From Bradyrhizobium ontarionense (GTDB taxonomy: Bacteria > Pseudomonadota > Alphaproteobacteria > Rhizobiales > Xanthobacteraceae): a stretch of DNA of 64,000 bases. The stretch covers positions 930,001 to 994,000 of the forward strand of contig NZ_CP088156.1 in NCBI RefSeq assembly GCF_021088345.1. The letters are read 5' to 3'. A model generated the notes under the pieces. The model was not told the DNA's origin, did not search any database, and saw only the letters and a program-made list of their open reading frames with translations. Positions 18,472 to 26,571 of this stretch are shown in pieces (position 1 is the stretch's first letter; the number at the start of each line of letters is the position of its first letter). Both the position numbers and the translations under genes were made by a program.

Positions 18472-19794
18472 ATGAACGTTGCTTTGGTCAAGAACGACAC
18501 CGGGATGGCGGCAAGCGGCGGTTTTTCCGCCGACGCCGGACGGCTGCCCGGCACCGGCAAGGTCGCCGAGATCAGGCGCGAGGCCTTTGCCGCCTTCGAG
18601 CGCACCGGTCTGCCGCACCGGCGTATCGAGGAATGGAAATACACCGATCTGCGCGCGCTGATGCGCGAGGTGTTGCCGCTCGCGGGCTCGCCCGATGCGG
18701 CCGCGATTGCACGCGCCAAGGCGGCGATCGCTGCGACGGCCATCGAAGGTGCAACGAAGCTCGTGCTGGTCGACGGCGTTGTTTCAGCCGATCTGTCGGA
18801 CCTCTCGGCGCTTCCGCCCGGTGTCACCGTGCGGACCTTGCGCGCGGTCCTGGACGACCACGCCAATGATGCCCGCGGTGATCTGCTGCTGACCAAGGCG
18901 GCGGATCCGATGCTGTCGCTCAACGCGGCGCTGGCGACCGACGGCGTCGTCGTCACGGTGGCCAATGGCGCGCAATTGTCGACCCCGCTGCAGCTCATTC
19001 ATGTCGCGACCGCGGCCAAGGCCGCGCGCTACAGCCGCTCGCATGTCCGAGTCGGGCAGGGCGCTCGCGCGACCCTGGTCGAGAGCTCCGTGGCGGCCGA
19101 TGGCGCCGCAGCCTACCAGGCCAATGATGCCGCGGTGATCTGGGTCGGCGACGAGGCTGCGTTCTCGCACGTCAGGTTGATGTGTGACGCCGCCGATGCC
19201 GTGAACGTTTCGTCCGAGCTGATCACCGTCGGCGCCCGATCGAAGCTCAGCCTCTTCAACATGACCAGCGGCGGCGCCATCAGCCGGCTGCAGGCGTTCA
19301 TCACGATGGCAGGCGAAGACAGCGAGCTGATCGTCAACGGCGTCAACCTGCTGCGCGGCAGGCAGCACGGCGACCTGACGCTTGTCGTCGACCACGCGGT
19401 TCCCGGCTGCACCAGCCGCGAAAATTTCCGCGCCGTGCTCGACGATCGCGCGCACTCCGTGTTCCAGGGCCGCATCATCGTCGAGCCCGGCGCGCAGAAG
19501 ACCGACGGCAAGATGATGACGCGGGCGCTGCTCCTGTCCGACGAGGCCGAGGCCGACAGCAAGCCGGAGCTCGAGATCTTCGCTGACGACGTCTCCTGCG
19601 GCCATGGCGCGACGTCGGGCGCGCTCGACGAAAGCCTGCTGTTCTATCTGCGCGCGCGGGGCCTGCCTGAGAAGCAAGCGCAGGCCCTGCTGATCCAGGC
19701 CTTCGTCGGTGAGGCGATCGAGGCGATCGAGGACGACGGATTGCGCGAGCGCGTGATGTCAGCAGCGCAGGATTGGCTGGAGGGGGGCGCATGA
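18472..19794 (+). CDS. sufD: Fe-S cluster assembly protein SufD
   Basis: The 440-aa partner of SufB in the scaffold complex. The N-terminal helical part has the usual RRIEEWKYTDLRALMRE signature, followed by the beta-helix domain with a conserved His in CGHGATSGALDESLLFYLRARGLPEKQAQALLIQAFV. ATG 18472 is preferred, although GTG 18457 and 18469 are in frame. It ends in a 4-bp ATGA overlap with sufS, so the two are translationally coupled. Confidence 0.96.
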   Translation: MNVALVKNDTGMAASGGFSADAGRLPGTGKVAEIRREAFAAFERTGLPHRRIEEWKYTDLRALMREVLPLAGSPDAAAIARAKAAIAATAIEGATKLVLVDGVVSADLSDLSALPPGVTVRTLRAVLDDHANDARGDLLLTKAADPMLSLNAALATDGVVVTVANGAQLSTPLQLIHVATAAKAARYSRSHVRVGQGARATLVESSVAADGAAAYQANDAAVIWVGDEAAFSHVRLMCDAADAVNVSSELITVGARSKLSLFNMTSGGAISRLQAFITMAGEDSELIVNGVNLLRGRQHGDLTLVVDHAVPGCTSRENFRAVLDDRAHSVFQGRIIVEPGAQKTDGKMMTRALLLSDEAEADSKPELEIFADDVSCGHGATSGALDESLLFYLRARGLPEKQAQALLIQAFVGEAIEAIEDDGLRERVMSAAQDWLEGGA

Positions 19795-21038
19795 CCACGC
19801 ATCCGGCCGTCACCAACGGTTCCTACGACGTCGCGCGCATCCGCGAGGATTTCCCGGCGCTGGCGCTGCAGGTGTATGGCAAGAAGCTCGTCTATCTCGA
19901 CAATGCCGCCTCGGCCCAGAAGCCGCGCGCGGTGCTCGACCGCATGACGCAGGCCTATACCAGCGAATATGCCAACGTGCATCGCGGCCTGCATTATCTC
20001 GCCAATGCGGCGACCGAAGCCTATGAGGGCGGCCGCGAGCGGGTGACGCGCTTCCTCAATGCGCGGCGGACCGAGGAGATCATCTTCACCCGCAACGCGA
20101 CCGAGGCGATCAACCTCGTGGCAGCGTCCTGGGGCGGACCGAACATCGGCGAGGGCGACGAGATCGTGCTCTCGATCATGGAGCACCATTCCAACATCGT
20201 GCCCTGGCACTTCCTCAGGGAACGCCAGGGTGCCGTGATCAAATGGGCTCCGGTCGACGACGACGGCAACTTCCTGATCGACGAGTTCGAGAAGCTGCTG
20301 ACCGACAAGACAAAGCTGGTCGCCATCACGCAGATGTCGAACATGCTTGGCACGCTGGTTCCAGTGAAGGAGGTCGTCCGCATTGCGCATGCGCGCGGCA
20401 TTCCGGTGCTGATCGACGGCAGCCAGGCCGCCGTGCATCTCGCCATCGACGTCCAGGACATCGACTGCGACTTCTACGTCTTCACCGGCCACAAGCTGTA
20501 TGGGCCGACGGGCATCGGCGTGCTCTATGCCAAATATGATCACCTCGTCGCAATGCGGCCATTCAACGGCGGCGGCGAGATGATCCGCGAAGTCACGCGC
20601 GATCTCGTCACCTATGGCGACCCGCCGCACAAGTTCGAGGCCGGCACCCCGATGATCGTCGAGGCGGTCGGGCTGGGGGCCGCGATCGACTACGTCAATT
20701 CCGTGGGCAAGGAGCGGATCGCCGCGCACGAGCACGATCTGCTCACCTACGCCCAGGATCGGCTGCGCGAGATCAATTCGCTGCGGCTGATCGGCACGGC
20801 CAAGGGCAAGGGCCCGGTCATCTCGTTCGAGATGAAGGGCGCGCACGCGCATGATATCGCGACCGTCATCGATCGCCAGGGCGTCGCGGTACGGGCGGGC
20901 ACGCATTGCGTGATGCCGCTTTTGGAGAGATTCAACGTCACGGCGACCTGCCGGGCCTCGTTTGGCATGTACAATACGAGGGAAGAGGTCGATCAGCTGG
21001 CACAGGCACTGATCAAGGCGCGGGATTTGTTTGCATGA
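19791..21038 (+). CDS. sufS: Cysteine desulfurase SufS
   Basis: A 415-aa group II cysteine desulfurase that supplies persulfide to SufBCD. It contains VYLDNAASAQKPRAV, NVHRGLHYLA, the PLP Lys in FYVFTGHKLYGPTG and the catalytic Cys in VTATCRASFGMYNT. No SufE or SufU partner gene is present in the window. ATG 19791 follows AGGGGGG and overlaps the sufD stop; its own stop overlaps the next gene by 4 bp. Confidence 0.97.
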   Translation: MTTHPAVTNGSYDVARIREDFPALALQVYGKKLVYLDNAASAQKPRAVLDRMTQAYTSEYANVHRGLHYLANAATEAYEGGRERVTRFLNARRTEEIIFTRNATEAINLVAASWGGPNIGEGDEIVLSIMEHHSNIVPWHFLRERQGAVIKWAPVDDDGNFLIDEFEKLLTDKTKLVAITQMSNMLGTLVPVKEVVRIAHARGIPVLIDGSQAAVHLAIDVQDIDCDFYVFTGHKLYGPTGIGVLYAKYDHLVAMRPFNGGGEMIREVTRDLVTYGDPPHKFEAGTPMIVEAVGLGAAIDYVNSVGKERIAAHEHDLLTYAQDRLREINSLRLIGTAKGKGPVISFEMKGAHAHDIATVIDRQGVAVRAGTHCVMPLLERFNVTATCRASFGMYNTREEVDQLAQALIKARDLFA

Positions 21039-21406
21039 CCGACACGGCCGACGTCAAAACCCAGACTATCGAAACGCTTTCGGCGCTGCCGCCGGAGGAG
21101 ACCGAACGGCTGTCGAGCGAGATCGTCGCCGCGCTGAAGACGGTGTTCGATCCGGAGATTCCGGCCGACATCTACGAACTGGGCCTGATCTACAAGGTCG
21201 ACATCAAGGACGACCGCAGCGTTGACGTCTTGATGACGCTGACGACGCCGAACTGCCCTGCGGCCGGTGAGCTGCCGACCATGGTGGAGAATGCGATCGC
21301 CAGCGTGCCGGGGGTCGGCATCGTGAATGTGAGCATCGTCTGGGAGCCGCAATGGACGCCGGACCGCATGAGCGACGAGGCCCGCCTCGTCCTGAACATG
21401 TGGTGA
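21035..21406 (+). CDS. sufT: SufT, MIP18/DUF59 family Fe-S maturation protein
   Basis: A 123-aa protein of the DUF59/MIP18 family with FDPEIPADIYELGLIYKVDI, LTTPNCPAAGELP and a C-terminal VWEPQWTPDRMSDEARL, matching the SUF-linked subgroup. Members help deliver clusters to client proteins. Stop and start codons overlap with sufS (ATGA), and sufA follows 61 bp downstream. Confidence 0.93.
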   Translation: MTDTADVKTQTIETLSALPPEETERLSSEIVAALKTVFDPEIPADIYELGLIYKVDIKDDRSVDVLMTLTTPNCPAAGELPTMVENAIASVPGVGIVNVSIVWEPQWTPDRMSDEARLVLNMW

Positions 21407-21467
21407 GATAAGCAGGCACGAAGTTTGAATAGGCCGCGGGGATTGATCGACCGCTGGGATTGACCAC

Positions 21468-21872
21468 ATGACCAATATGACCGACGCACCCACGCCTGTT
21501 GTCAGCAAGCCGAAACCGAGGCCCCGCCCGCAGGTGATGCGCCTGACCGACGCTGCCGCTGCGCGCATCCGCGATCTGACGGCGCGCGCCGAATCGGAGA
21601 TCATCGGATTGCGGGTGGGCGTCAAGAACGGCGGCTGCGCCGGCCAGTCCTACACGGTCGAATACGCCCACGACGTCCGGCCGACCGACGAAGTCGTCGA
21701 GGACAAGGGCGTCAAGATCCTGGTCGACCCCAAGGCAGTGCTGTTCCTGCTCGGCACCGAGATGGACTACAAAGCCGACAGGATGCAGGCCCAGTTCGTC
21801 TTCAACAATCCCAACCAGATCAGCGCCTGCGGCTGCGGCGAGTCTGTTCAGCTCAAGCCGGCCGAGGTCTGA
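21468..21872 (+). CDS. sufA: A-type Fe-S carrier SufA (HesB/IscA family)
   Basis: A 134-aa A-type carrier that transfers Fe-S clusters to apoproteins. The three conserved cysteines are present: one in KNGGCAGQSY and two in SACGCGES. The first 20 residues are a Pro/Lys-rich tail (PVVSKPKPRPRP), longer than in E. coli SufA. It is the last gene of the suf operon. Confidence 0.95.
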   Translation: MTNMTDAPTPVVSKPKPRPRPQVMRLTDAAAARIRDLTARAESEIIGLRVGVKNGGCAGQSYTVEYAHDVRPTDEVVEDKGVKILVDPKAVLFLLGTEMDYKADRMQAQFVFNNPNQISACGCGESVQLKPAEV

Positions 21873-21897
21873 GCGTCGGTTTTCCGTCTGCCCTCGT

Positions 21898-21913
21898 CGC
21901 GACATATGTCGCG
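21898..21913. repeat. Perfect 16-bp palindrome after sufA
   Basis: CGCGACATATGTCGCG reads identically on both strands, 26 bp after the sufA stop. It could be a protein-binding dyad or, in RNA, part of an end structure; no U-tract follows. Confidence 0.6.
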
Positions 21914-21995
21914 TTCCAGACATTGAAAGCCGGCGTTCAAACCCGGCTCTCGCGGTACGGCGAAGCTGATCGGCATTCGACCCCGTGACATCGCG

Positions 21996-22484
21996 CTAGG
22001 TGACAATCCCCAGCCGCGTCTTCAACATGATGTCCTGCACGGCCTTCTGGGTGCGTGGTGATACCTGCCGGTCGGCCGGGAAGTCGACGAACGGCGTGAG
22101 CCAAGGCTCCTCCTTGTTCGCCTCTCCGTAATAGGGATGATATGCGACCAGTCTGCGGCTGTGGTCGGTCGTTTGCGATCTCAGGATGAGGCTGTTGTGG
22201 CTCTTGCCGTCGACCGTGATGCTGCCATTCATCACGATGCCAGCGAACTTCCATGCCCTATGATCAGCATCGAGCCAGTTCATCGCCATGGCTTCGACGA
22301 ACGCCGCATCGTCGGTCTGCAAGACCTGCAAGTGATATTTGGGGGTCCACCAGCCTGTCATCGTCGTGCCCAGGGCGGTATTGGCAAAGCCGTGCGTGTC
22401 CATATGCTGGAACGCAAAGCGAAACTGTTGCCCGGCGAACCGGGCAAGGTCCGCAAGTTTGCGGTCCACCGGTCTCGGAAACAT
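21996..22484 (-). CDS. Unrecognised protein, possibly an N-terminally decayed remnant
   Basis: A 162-aa frame with protein-like composition (GWWTPKYHLQVLQTDDAAFVEAMAMNWLDADHRAWKFAGIVMNGSITVDGKSHNSLIL) and no family I recognise. The first ATG is 22484, without a clear Shine-Dalgarno. Upstream in the same frame a further 15 codons (TLLKYQIANTQGADF) look coding up to a TGA at about 22530. That suggests the true N-terminus may have been lost by a stop or frameshift. Base composition is lower in GC than the neighbouring suf genes. It is convergent with sufA. Confidence 0.5.
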   Translation of the reverse strand: MFPRPVDRKLADLARFAGQQFRFAFQHMDTHGFANTALGTTMTGWWTPKYHLQVLQTDDAAFVEAMAMNWLDADHRAWKFAGIVMNGSITVDGKSHNSLILRSQTTDHSRRLVAYHPYYGEANKEEPWLTPFVDFPADRQVSPRTQKAVQDIMLKTRLGIVT

Positions 22485-22596
22485 GAAGTCGGCCCCCTGC
22501 GTGTTCGCAATCTGGTACTTTAATAACGTTCAGGCGAGCGCGCCAATGGATTGCCTGCTCGCGGACGAGGCGGTCTACGCCAATTGAGGAGGGACG

Positions 22597-23157
22597 ATGG
22601 ACCGCGAATTCCTGATCGACCTGTTCGCCGGTTTCGGTCCGGTCACGATCCGGCGGATGTTCTCCGGCTTCGGCATCTCCGCCGACGGCATCAACTTCGC
22701 ACTGGCGCTGCGCAGCGGCCTCTATTTGCGCGCTGATGAGGCCAGCTTTGCCAAGTTCGAGGCTGCAGGGTCCAAGCCGTTCTCCTATGAGACGCGGGCG
22801 CGGACGATGACGGTGCGATCGTATTGGCAGGTGCCGGCGCATCTGTTCGACGACACCGACGAGTTCGCCGGGTGGGCGCGGGAGGCGTTGGCAGCGGCGC
22901 AGAGAGCGGCTCTGACCAAGCGAACCAAGAAGAAGAGGGCGACATCGTCCCGCAGCGGGCGGGAGCCCTCGGCAGCACGCGGCGGTGCGCAGCCTGAAAC
23001 GGCCGGCAAGGCGACGAAAACGGCGAAGTCGGTCAAGAAGGCGCGAAAGACGGCCAAGAGCACCGCCAAAGCTGCAGCGCCGCCGCCAACCCCGAAACGA
23101 AGCCGCAAGGCGCTGCAACCGCGCAAGAGGTCTGGAGCATCATCGGCGCGACGTTGA
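22597..23157 (+). CDS. TfoX N-terminal domain protein with basic tail
   Basis: A 186-aa protein. Residues 1-105 match the TfoX/Sxy N-terminal domain (FGPVTIRRMFSGFGISADGINFALALRSGLYLRAD, FSYETRARTMTVRSYWQVP). The TfoX C-terminal domain is absent; instead residues 110-186 are a Lys/Ala/Arg-rich low-complexity tail resembling histone H1 C-termini. Sxy proteins regulate competence with CRP in gammaproteobacteria, but the stand-alone domain in Rhizobiales has no known role. The start is supported by GAGGAGGG upstream of ATG 22597. It is convergent with the GGDEF gene. Confidence 0.85.
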   Translation: MDREFLIDLFAGFGPVTIRRMFSGFGISADGINFALALRSGLYLRADEASFAKFEAAGSKPFSYETRARTMTVRSYWQVPAHLFDDTDEFAGWAREALAAAQRAALTKRTKKKRATSSRSGREPSAARGGAQPETAGKATKTAKSVKKARKTAKSTAKAAAPPPTPKRSRKALQPRKRSGASSARR

Positions 23158-23177
23158 GATGGCCGCCAGGGGCGGCG

Positions 23178-24293
23178 TCACGCCACCTGTCCGCGCGCTT
23201 CCTCGGCATATTCCGGATCGGTCTCACAGATGACGCAGTTACGGCCGTTGCGCTTGGCTGCATACAGGCAGGCGTCGGCACGCTCGATCAGCGCGTCGGT
23301 GTCGTCGTCGGCTCTCAGCATGGATACCCCGACCGAGATCGTCACGCGCCCGAGGATTTCTCCGGTCGACTTCTTCTTGAGCTCCTTGGCCGTGACGGCG
23401 CGACGGATCTGGTCGGCGACCGTCAGCGCCTGCCGCAGTGGCGTGTTGGGCAGCACGACGACGAATTCCTCGCCACCGTAGCGCGCCGCGATGTCCTGAC
23501 CCTTGATCGCATGCTTCAGCGTCATCCCGACGAGGCGCAGCACCTGATCTCCGGTGAGGTGACCATAGGAATCGTTGAACGACTTGAAGTGATCGATGTC
23601 GAACATCAGAAGCGACAATGGCTGATTCGTCGCGAGCCCGGCCTGCACCGTCATCTCGATCATGCGGTCGAAATATTTGCGGTTGCCGAGACCCGTGAGC
23701 GGATCGGTCAGGCTCTCGGCGCGGATCGCTTCGAGGCTGTGCTGCAATTCGCTGATCTCGTCTTTCGACAGCGACAGACGCTCCTCAAGAATCTGATTGG
23801 TCTCACGCATCTGGCGCGTCGACTGGGCGAGGACCTCGATGATCTCGACGAGCTGCTCGCGGTTGGTGGCCAATGCGAGCTTCTGATCTGCGCCGGCCAG
23901 GCTGGCATCGTAGCTCGCCGTCCTGCCGAGAGCGTCGTTGATCGTGCCCATCAGGTCGTCGATCTCGCCGACCACGCGCGCCCCGACTTTGTCGATGCGG
24001 TCCGACGTCTTCAGATGGGTGAGATAGGATTCGTAGAGCTCGTCGAGCTCGGATTGGGAGAGCCTGCCGTTGCGCGAGAGCGTCTCGTTGATGATCTCGT
24101 TCAGCGGCGCATTGTAGCCCGTCGCATAGACGTACCAGATCTCGTAGTTGCGCGGGTTGGCCGAATGACGCAGCAGTTTGATCTGGCTGAGCGCGACTTC
24201 GGCGAAGCCTATCGTGCGTTCGTGTTCGTCAAGCGCATTGACCACCACAGGTCCCCCATAATTCGCCCGCGTCGCCGTCGCTACAGCAATCAA
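23178..24293 (-). CDS. Diguanylate cyclase (GGDEF domain)
   Basis: Makes cyclic di-GMP from two GTP. In the 371-aa frame, residues 20-190 are an alpha-helical region ending in a coiled-coil-like stretch (about 160-195), with no transmembrane helix. Residues 195-360 are a GGDEF domain (LTDPLTGLGNRKYFDRM; active-site GGEEF at 273-277). The allosteric I-site position, normally RxxD, reads KGQD (264-267). The first codon of this frame is TTG 24293; a GTG a few codons later is also possible, so the exact start is open. Confidence 0.9.
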   Translation of the reverse strand: MIAVATATRANYGGPVVVNALDEHERTIGFAEVALSQIKLLRHSANPRNYEIWYVYATGYNAPLNEIINETLSRNGRLSQSELDELYESYLTHLKTSDRIDKVGARVVGEIDDLMGTINDALGRTASYDASLAGADQKLALATNREQLVEIIEVLAQSTRQMRETNQILEERLSLSKDEISELQHSLEAIRAESLTDPLTGLGNRKYFDRMIEMTVQAGLATNQPLSLLMFDIDHFKSFNDSYGHLTGDQVLRLVGMTLKHAIKGQDIAARYGGEEFVVVLPNTPLRQALTVADQIRRAVTAKELKKKSTGEILGRVTISVGVSMLRADDDTDALIERADACLYAAKRNGRNCVICETDPEYAEEARGQVA

Positions 24294-24590
24294 TAAACAA
24301 TGACGTGCACGCTAAAGGACGTTCATGAATCAGGGGTAAATACGGCCGTAGAGTCACGGGGGCGCGCAAGCCGCGTCGCTTGCGGGACCGGCGTCTTCTT
24401 ATGATCGATGATCTACATAAGAGGTGGCGTTTGCGATCGCCGCGGCATTGATTGCGCACCGAAAAAGGCGCGGGTGGCGTACCACGGGCCCAAAGGGTGT
24501 CGCGGCGAGCCGCGCAAGCACCTGGCGGCGACGCGAGCGAAATCAGCAAAGAAAAATCGCACGTCAGTGATTGCGAGGCGCGGTCTTGCA
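24294..24590. other. Intergenic region between rhlE and GGDEF gene
   Basis: About 300 bp that should carry the GGDEF promoter. No RNA gene, repeat or protein-like frame was recognised. The region ends in the strong hairpin at 24591-24622. Confidence 0.4.
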
Positions 24591-24622
24591 TTGAAGCTCC
24601 GAGCCGCTGCTCGGAGCTTCAA
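24591..24622 (-). terminator. 14-bp-stem hairpin downstream of rhlE
   Basis: TTGAAGCTCCGAGC (24591-24604) pairs perfectly with GCTCGGAGCTTCAA (24609-24622) around a 4-nt loop, beginning 5 nt after the rhlE stop. No U-run follows, so it is terminator-like or a 3'-end stabilising structure rather than a textbook intrinsic terminator. Confidence 0.65.
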
Positions 24623-24627
24623 GCCGC

Positions 24628-26058
24628 TCACGGAATTGGCGCGCGCACTGGACGGAGCAGGAAAGCCGGAAGATGCGAATGATCGGCAGGCTCATTGTCG
24701 GGCTCGCGCCGTGGCCGGCGTGGTTCGTTGCGCGGCTGTTCATTGCGCGGCTGCTCGTTGCGAGCGACGGGGGCGGGCCGGGGAGCCGCAGCCTGTGCAG
24801 CGCGCGGCGATGCAGCGGCCGGACGTGGCTCGCGCGGCTCGCGCTCACGCGGCGTCTTGCCGCGGCTGCGACGCGCACCGTCGCGCGGACGACGTTCATG
24901 CGCATCCTCATCACGCGGGGTGTCGTGCACCTCGTAGTCGCCCTCGATCGTCGGAATGCTCTGGCCGATCAGCTTTTCGATCGCAGTGACCGACTTCTGA
25001 TCGGCTGGAGCGACGATTGAAATGGCAGTCCCGGTGCGGCCGGCGCGACCGGTGCGGCCGATGCGGTGGACGTAGTCGTCGGAGTGATGGGGGACGTCGA
25101 AATTGAAAACGTGGCTGACTTCGGGGATGTCCAGTCCGCGCGCTGCGACGTCGGACGCCACCAGCAGCGGCAACTCACCCTTGCGGAACTGATCGAGCGC
25201 GGCCGTGCGCGCCGACTGGTCCATGTCGCCATGCAGCGCACCGACGCTGAAGCCGTGCTTCTGCAGCGACTTGTGAACGACTGCAACGTCGCGCTTGCGG
25301 TTGCAGAAGATGATCGCGTTCTTGAGGTCCTTGGCCTCGCGCAGCAGCTTGCGCAGCACGTCGCGCTTCTGATGCGCCTCGCGGCCCGATGGCACTTGCA
25401 ACTGGGTGATGTTGACGCCGGCCGTCGCCGGCTTGGACACCTCGACCTTCTGCGGATTGTGCAGGAAGGCCTCGGTGATGCGCCGGATTTCCGGCGGCAT
25501 GGTCGCGGTGAAGAACAGGGTCTGCCGCGTGAACGGGACGAGCTTGCAGATGCGTTCGATGTCGGGGATGAAGCCCATGTCGAGCATGCGGTCGGCTTCG
25601 TCGATGACCAGGAGCTCGACACCGGTGAGCAGCAGGCCGCCGCGTTCGGTATGGTCGAGCAGGCGGCCTGGTGTCGCGATCAGAACGTCGACGCCGCGGG
25701 TCAGCTTGGTGTCCTGGTCGCCGAACGAGACGCCGCCAATGAGCAGCGCGACGTTGAGCTTCTGGCCGGCGCCGTAGCGATCAAAGTTCTCTTTGACCTG
25801 GGCCGCCAGTTCGCGCGTCGGCTCGAGAATGAGGGTGCGGGGCATACGAGCCCGGGCACGGCCCTTCTCCAGGATGGTGAGCATCGGAAGCACAAAAGCG
25901 GCCGTCTTGCCGGTGCCGGTCTGGGCGATGCCGAGCACGTCGCGACGTGCCAGAACATGGGGAATCGCCTGCTCCTGAATGGGGGTAGGGATGGTGTAAC
26001 CGGTGGCCGCAACTGCAGCCAACACCTTGTCGGACAAGCCGAGATTGGAAAATGACAT
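24628..26058 (-). CDS. rhlE: DEAD-box RNA helicase RhlE
   Basis: A 476-aa ATP-dependent RNA helicase involved in RNA degradation or ribosome assembly. Motifs are in order: F-x-x-LGLSDKVL with the Q motif (PTPIQEQAIP), AQTGTGKT, PTRELA, TPGRLLD, DEAD in VIDEADRMLD, TAT in FFTATMPP, DVAARGLDIP and HRIGRTGRAGR. Residues 380-476 are an Arg/Pro-rich tail with a NEQPR repeat, typical of alphaproteobacterial RhlE and probably RNA-binding. The start is ATG 26058. The upstream region is long (513 bp), which fits a cold- or RNA-regulated leader, but no specific element was identified. Confidence 0.95.
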   Translation of the reverse strand: MSFSNLGLSDKVLAAVAATGYTIPTPIQEQAIPHVLARRDVLGIAQTGTGKTAAFVLPMLTILEKGRARARMPRTLILEPTRELAAQVKENFDRYGAGQKLNVALLIGGVSFGDQDTKLTRGVDVLIATPGRLLDHTERGGLLLTGVELLVIDEADRMLDMGFIPDIERICKLVPFTRQTLFFTATMPPEIRRITEAFLHNPQKVEVSKPATAGVNITQLQVPSGREAHQKRDVLRKLLREAKDLKNAIIFCNRKRDVAVVHKSLQKHGFSVGALHGDMDQSARTAALDQFRKGELPLLVASDVAARGLDIPEVSHVFNFDVPHHSDDYVHRIGRTGRAGRTGTAISIVAPADQKSVTAIEKLIGQSIPTIEGDYEVHDTPRDEDAHERRPRDGARRSRGKTPREREPREPRPAAASPRAAQAAAPRPAPVARNEQPRNEQPRNEPRRPRREPDNEPADHSHLPAFLLRPVRAPIP

Positions 26059-26571
26059 CGAGCCTCTGTGTCACGCGCCTACAGGCGACGGGGCCTCTGT
26101 TCGACGCCGCCGTTAGGAATCGAGGGGTAAAAGGCTGTGGTCGCGTTCAACCCCGAAACGGCATGCTTTAGGAAGCTGGGGGTTCTCTGACTGACGCTGA
26201 CCCGCGGCCAGTGCTTGGTAGAATCGAGTAGCGTTTCCAAGCCGCGATAAGCAGAAAATAGGGTCAAATCACCCAAAGTCAATGGACGTGACGGTTGAAG
26301 TCCTGAAAAAGCTTAACGTTTTTGCATTATTTGCGGGCAACTCGTCGTAGAGCCGTCGCATTTCGGACGGCCCGAACGCCCGCACGGCTGGTCCCGACCG
26401 GGAGCGTCCCGTCGAATTGTCGTCGGAATTGTGGCCTGTCGTCGGGCGCCTCAGCGGGCTGCAACGAGGCGCAAACGCCTTGCGTGAACCAGTGGCCCGA
26501 CGAGGCCGACTATCGCAGGACTGGTCGGTGGTGGCGACGGCTTCACGGACGCAGCAGAGCAGGGACGGATC
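26059..26571. other. Divergent intergenic region between rhlE and caspase-like gene
   Basis: 513 bp containing both promoters. Around 26300-26340 it becomes AT-rich (AAAAAGCTTAACGTTTTTGC), which suits a promoter, but I cannot fix the boxes. No RNA gene recognised. Confidence 0.4.

Noticed and set aside
22264..23118. A 284-codon minus-strand frame overlapping the TfoX-like gene and the unknown gene at 21996
   Set aside because: Mostly the reverse of the Lys/Ala-rich tail of the TfoX-like protein (giving Leu/Arg/Phe runs); the alternative frames on either side are better supported.
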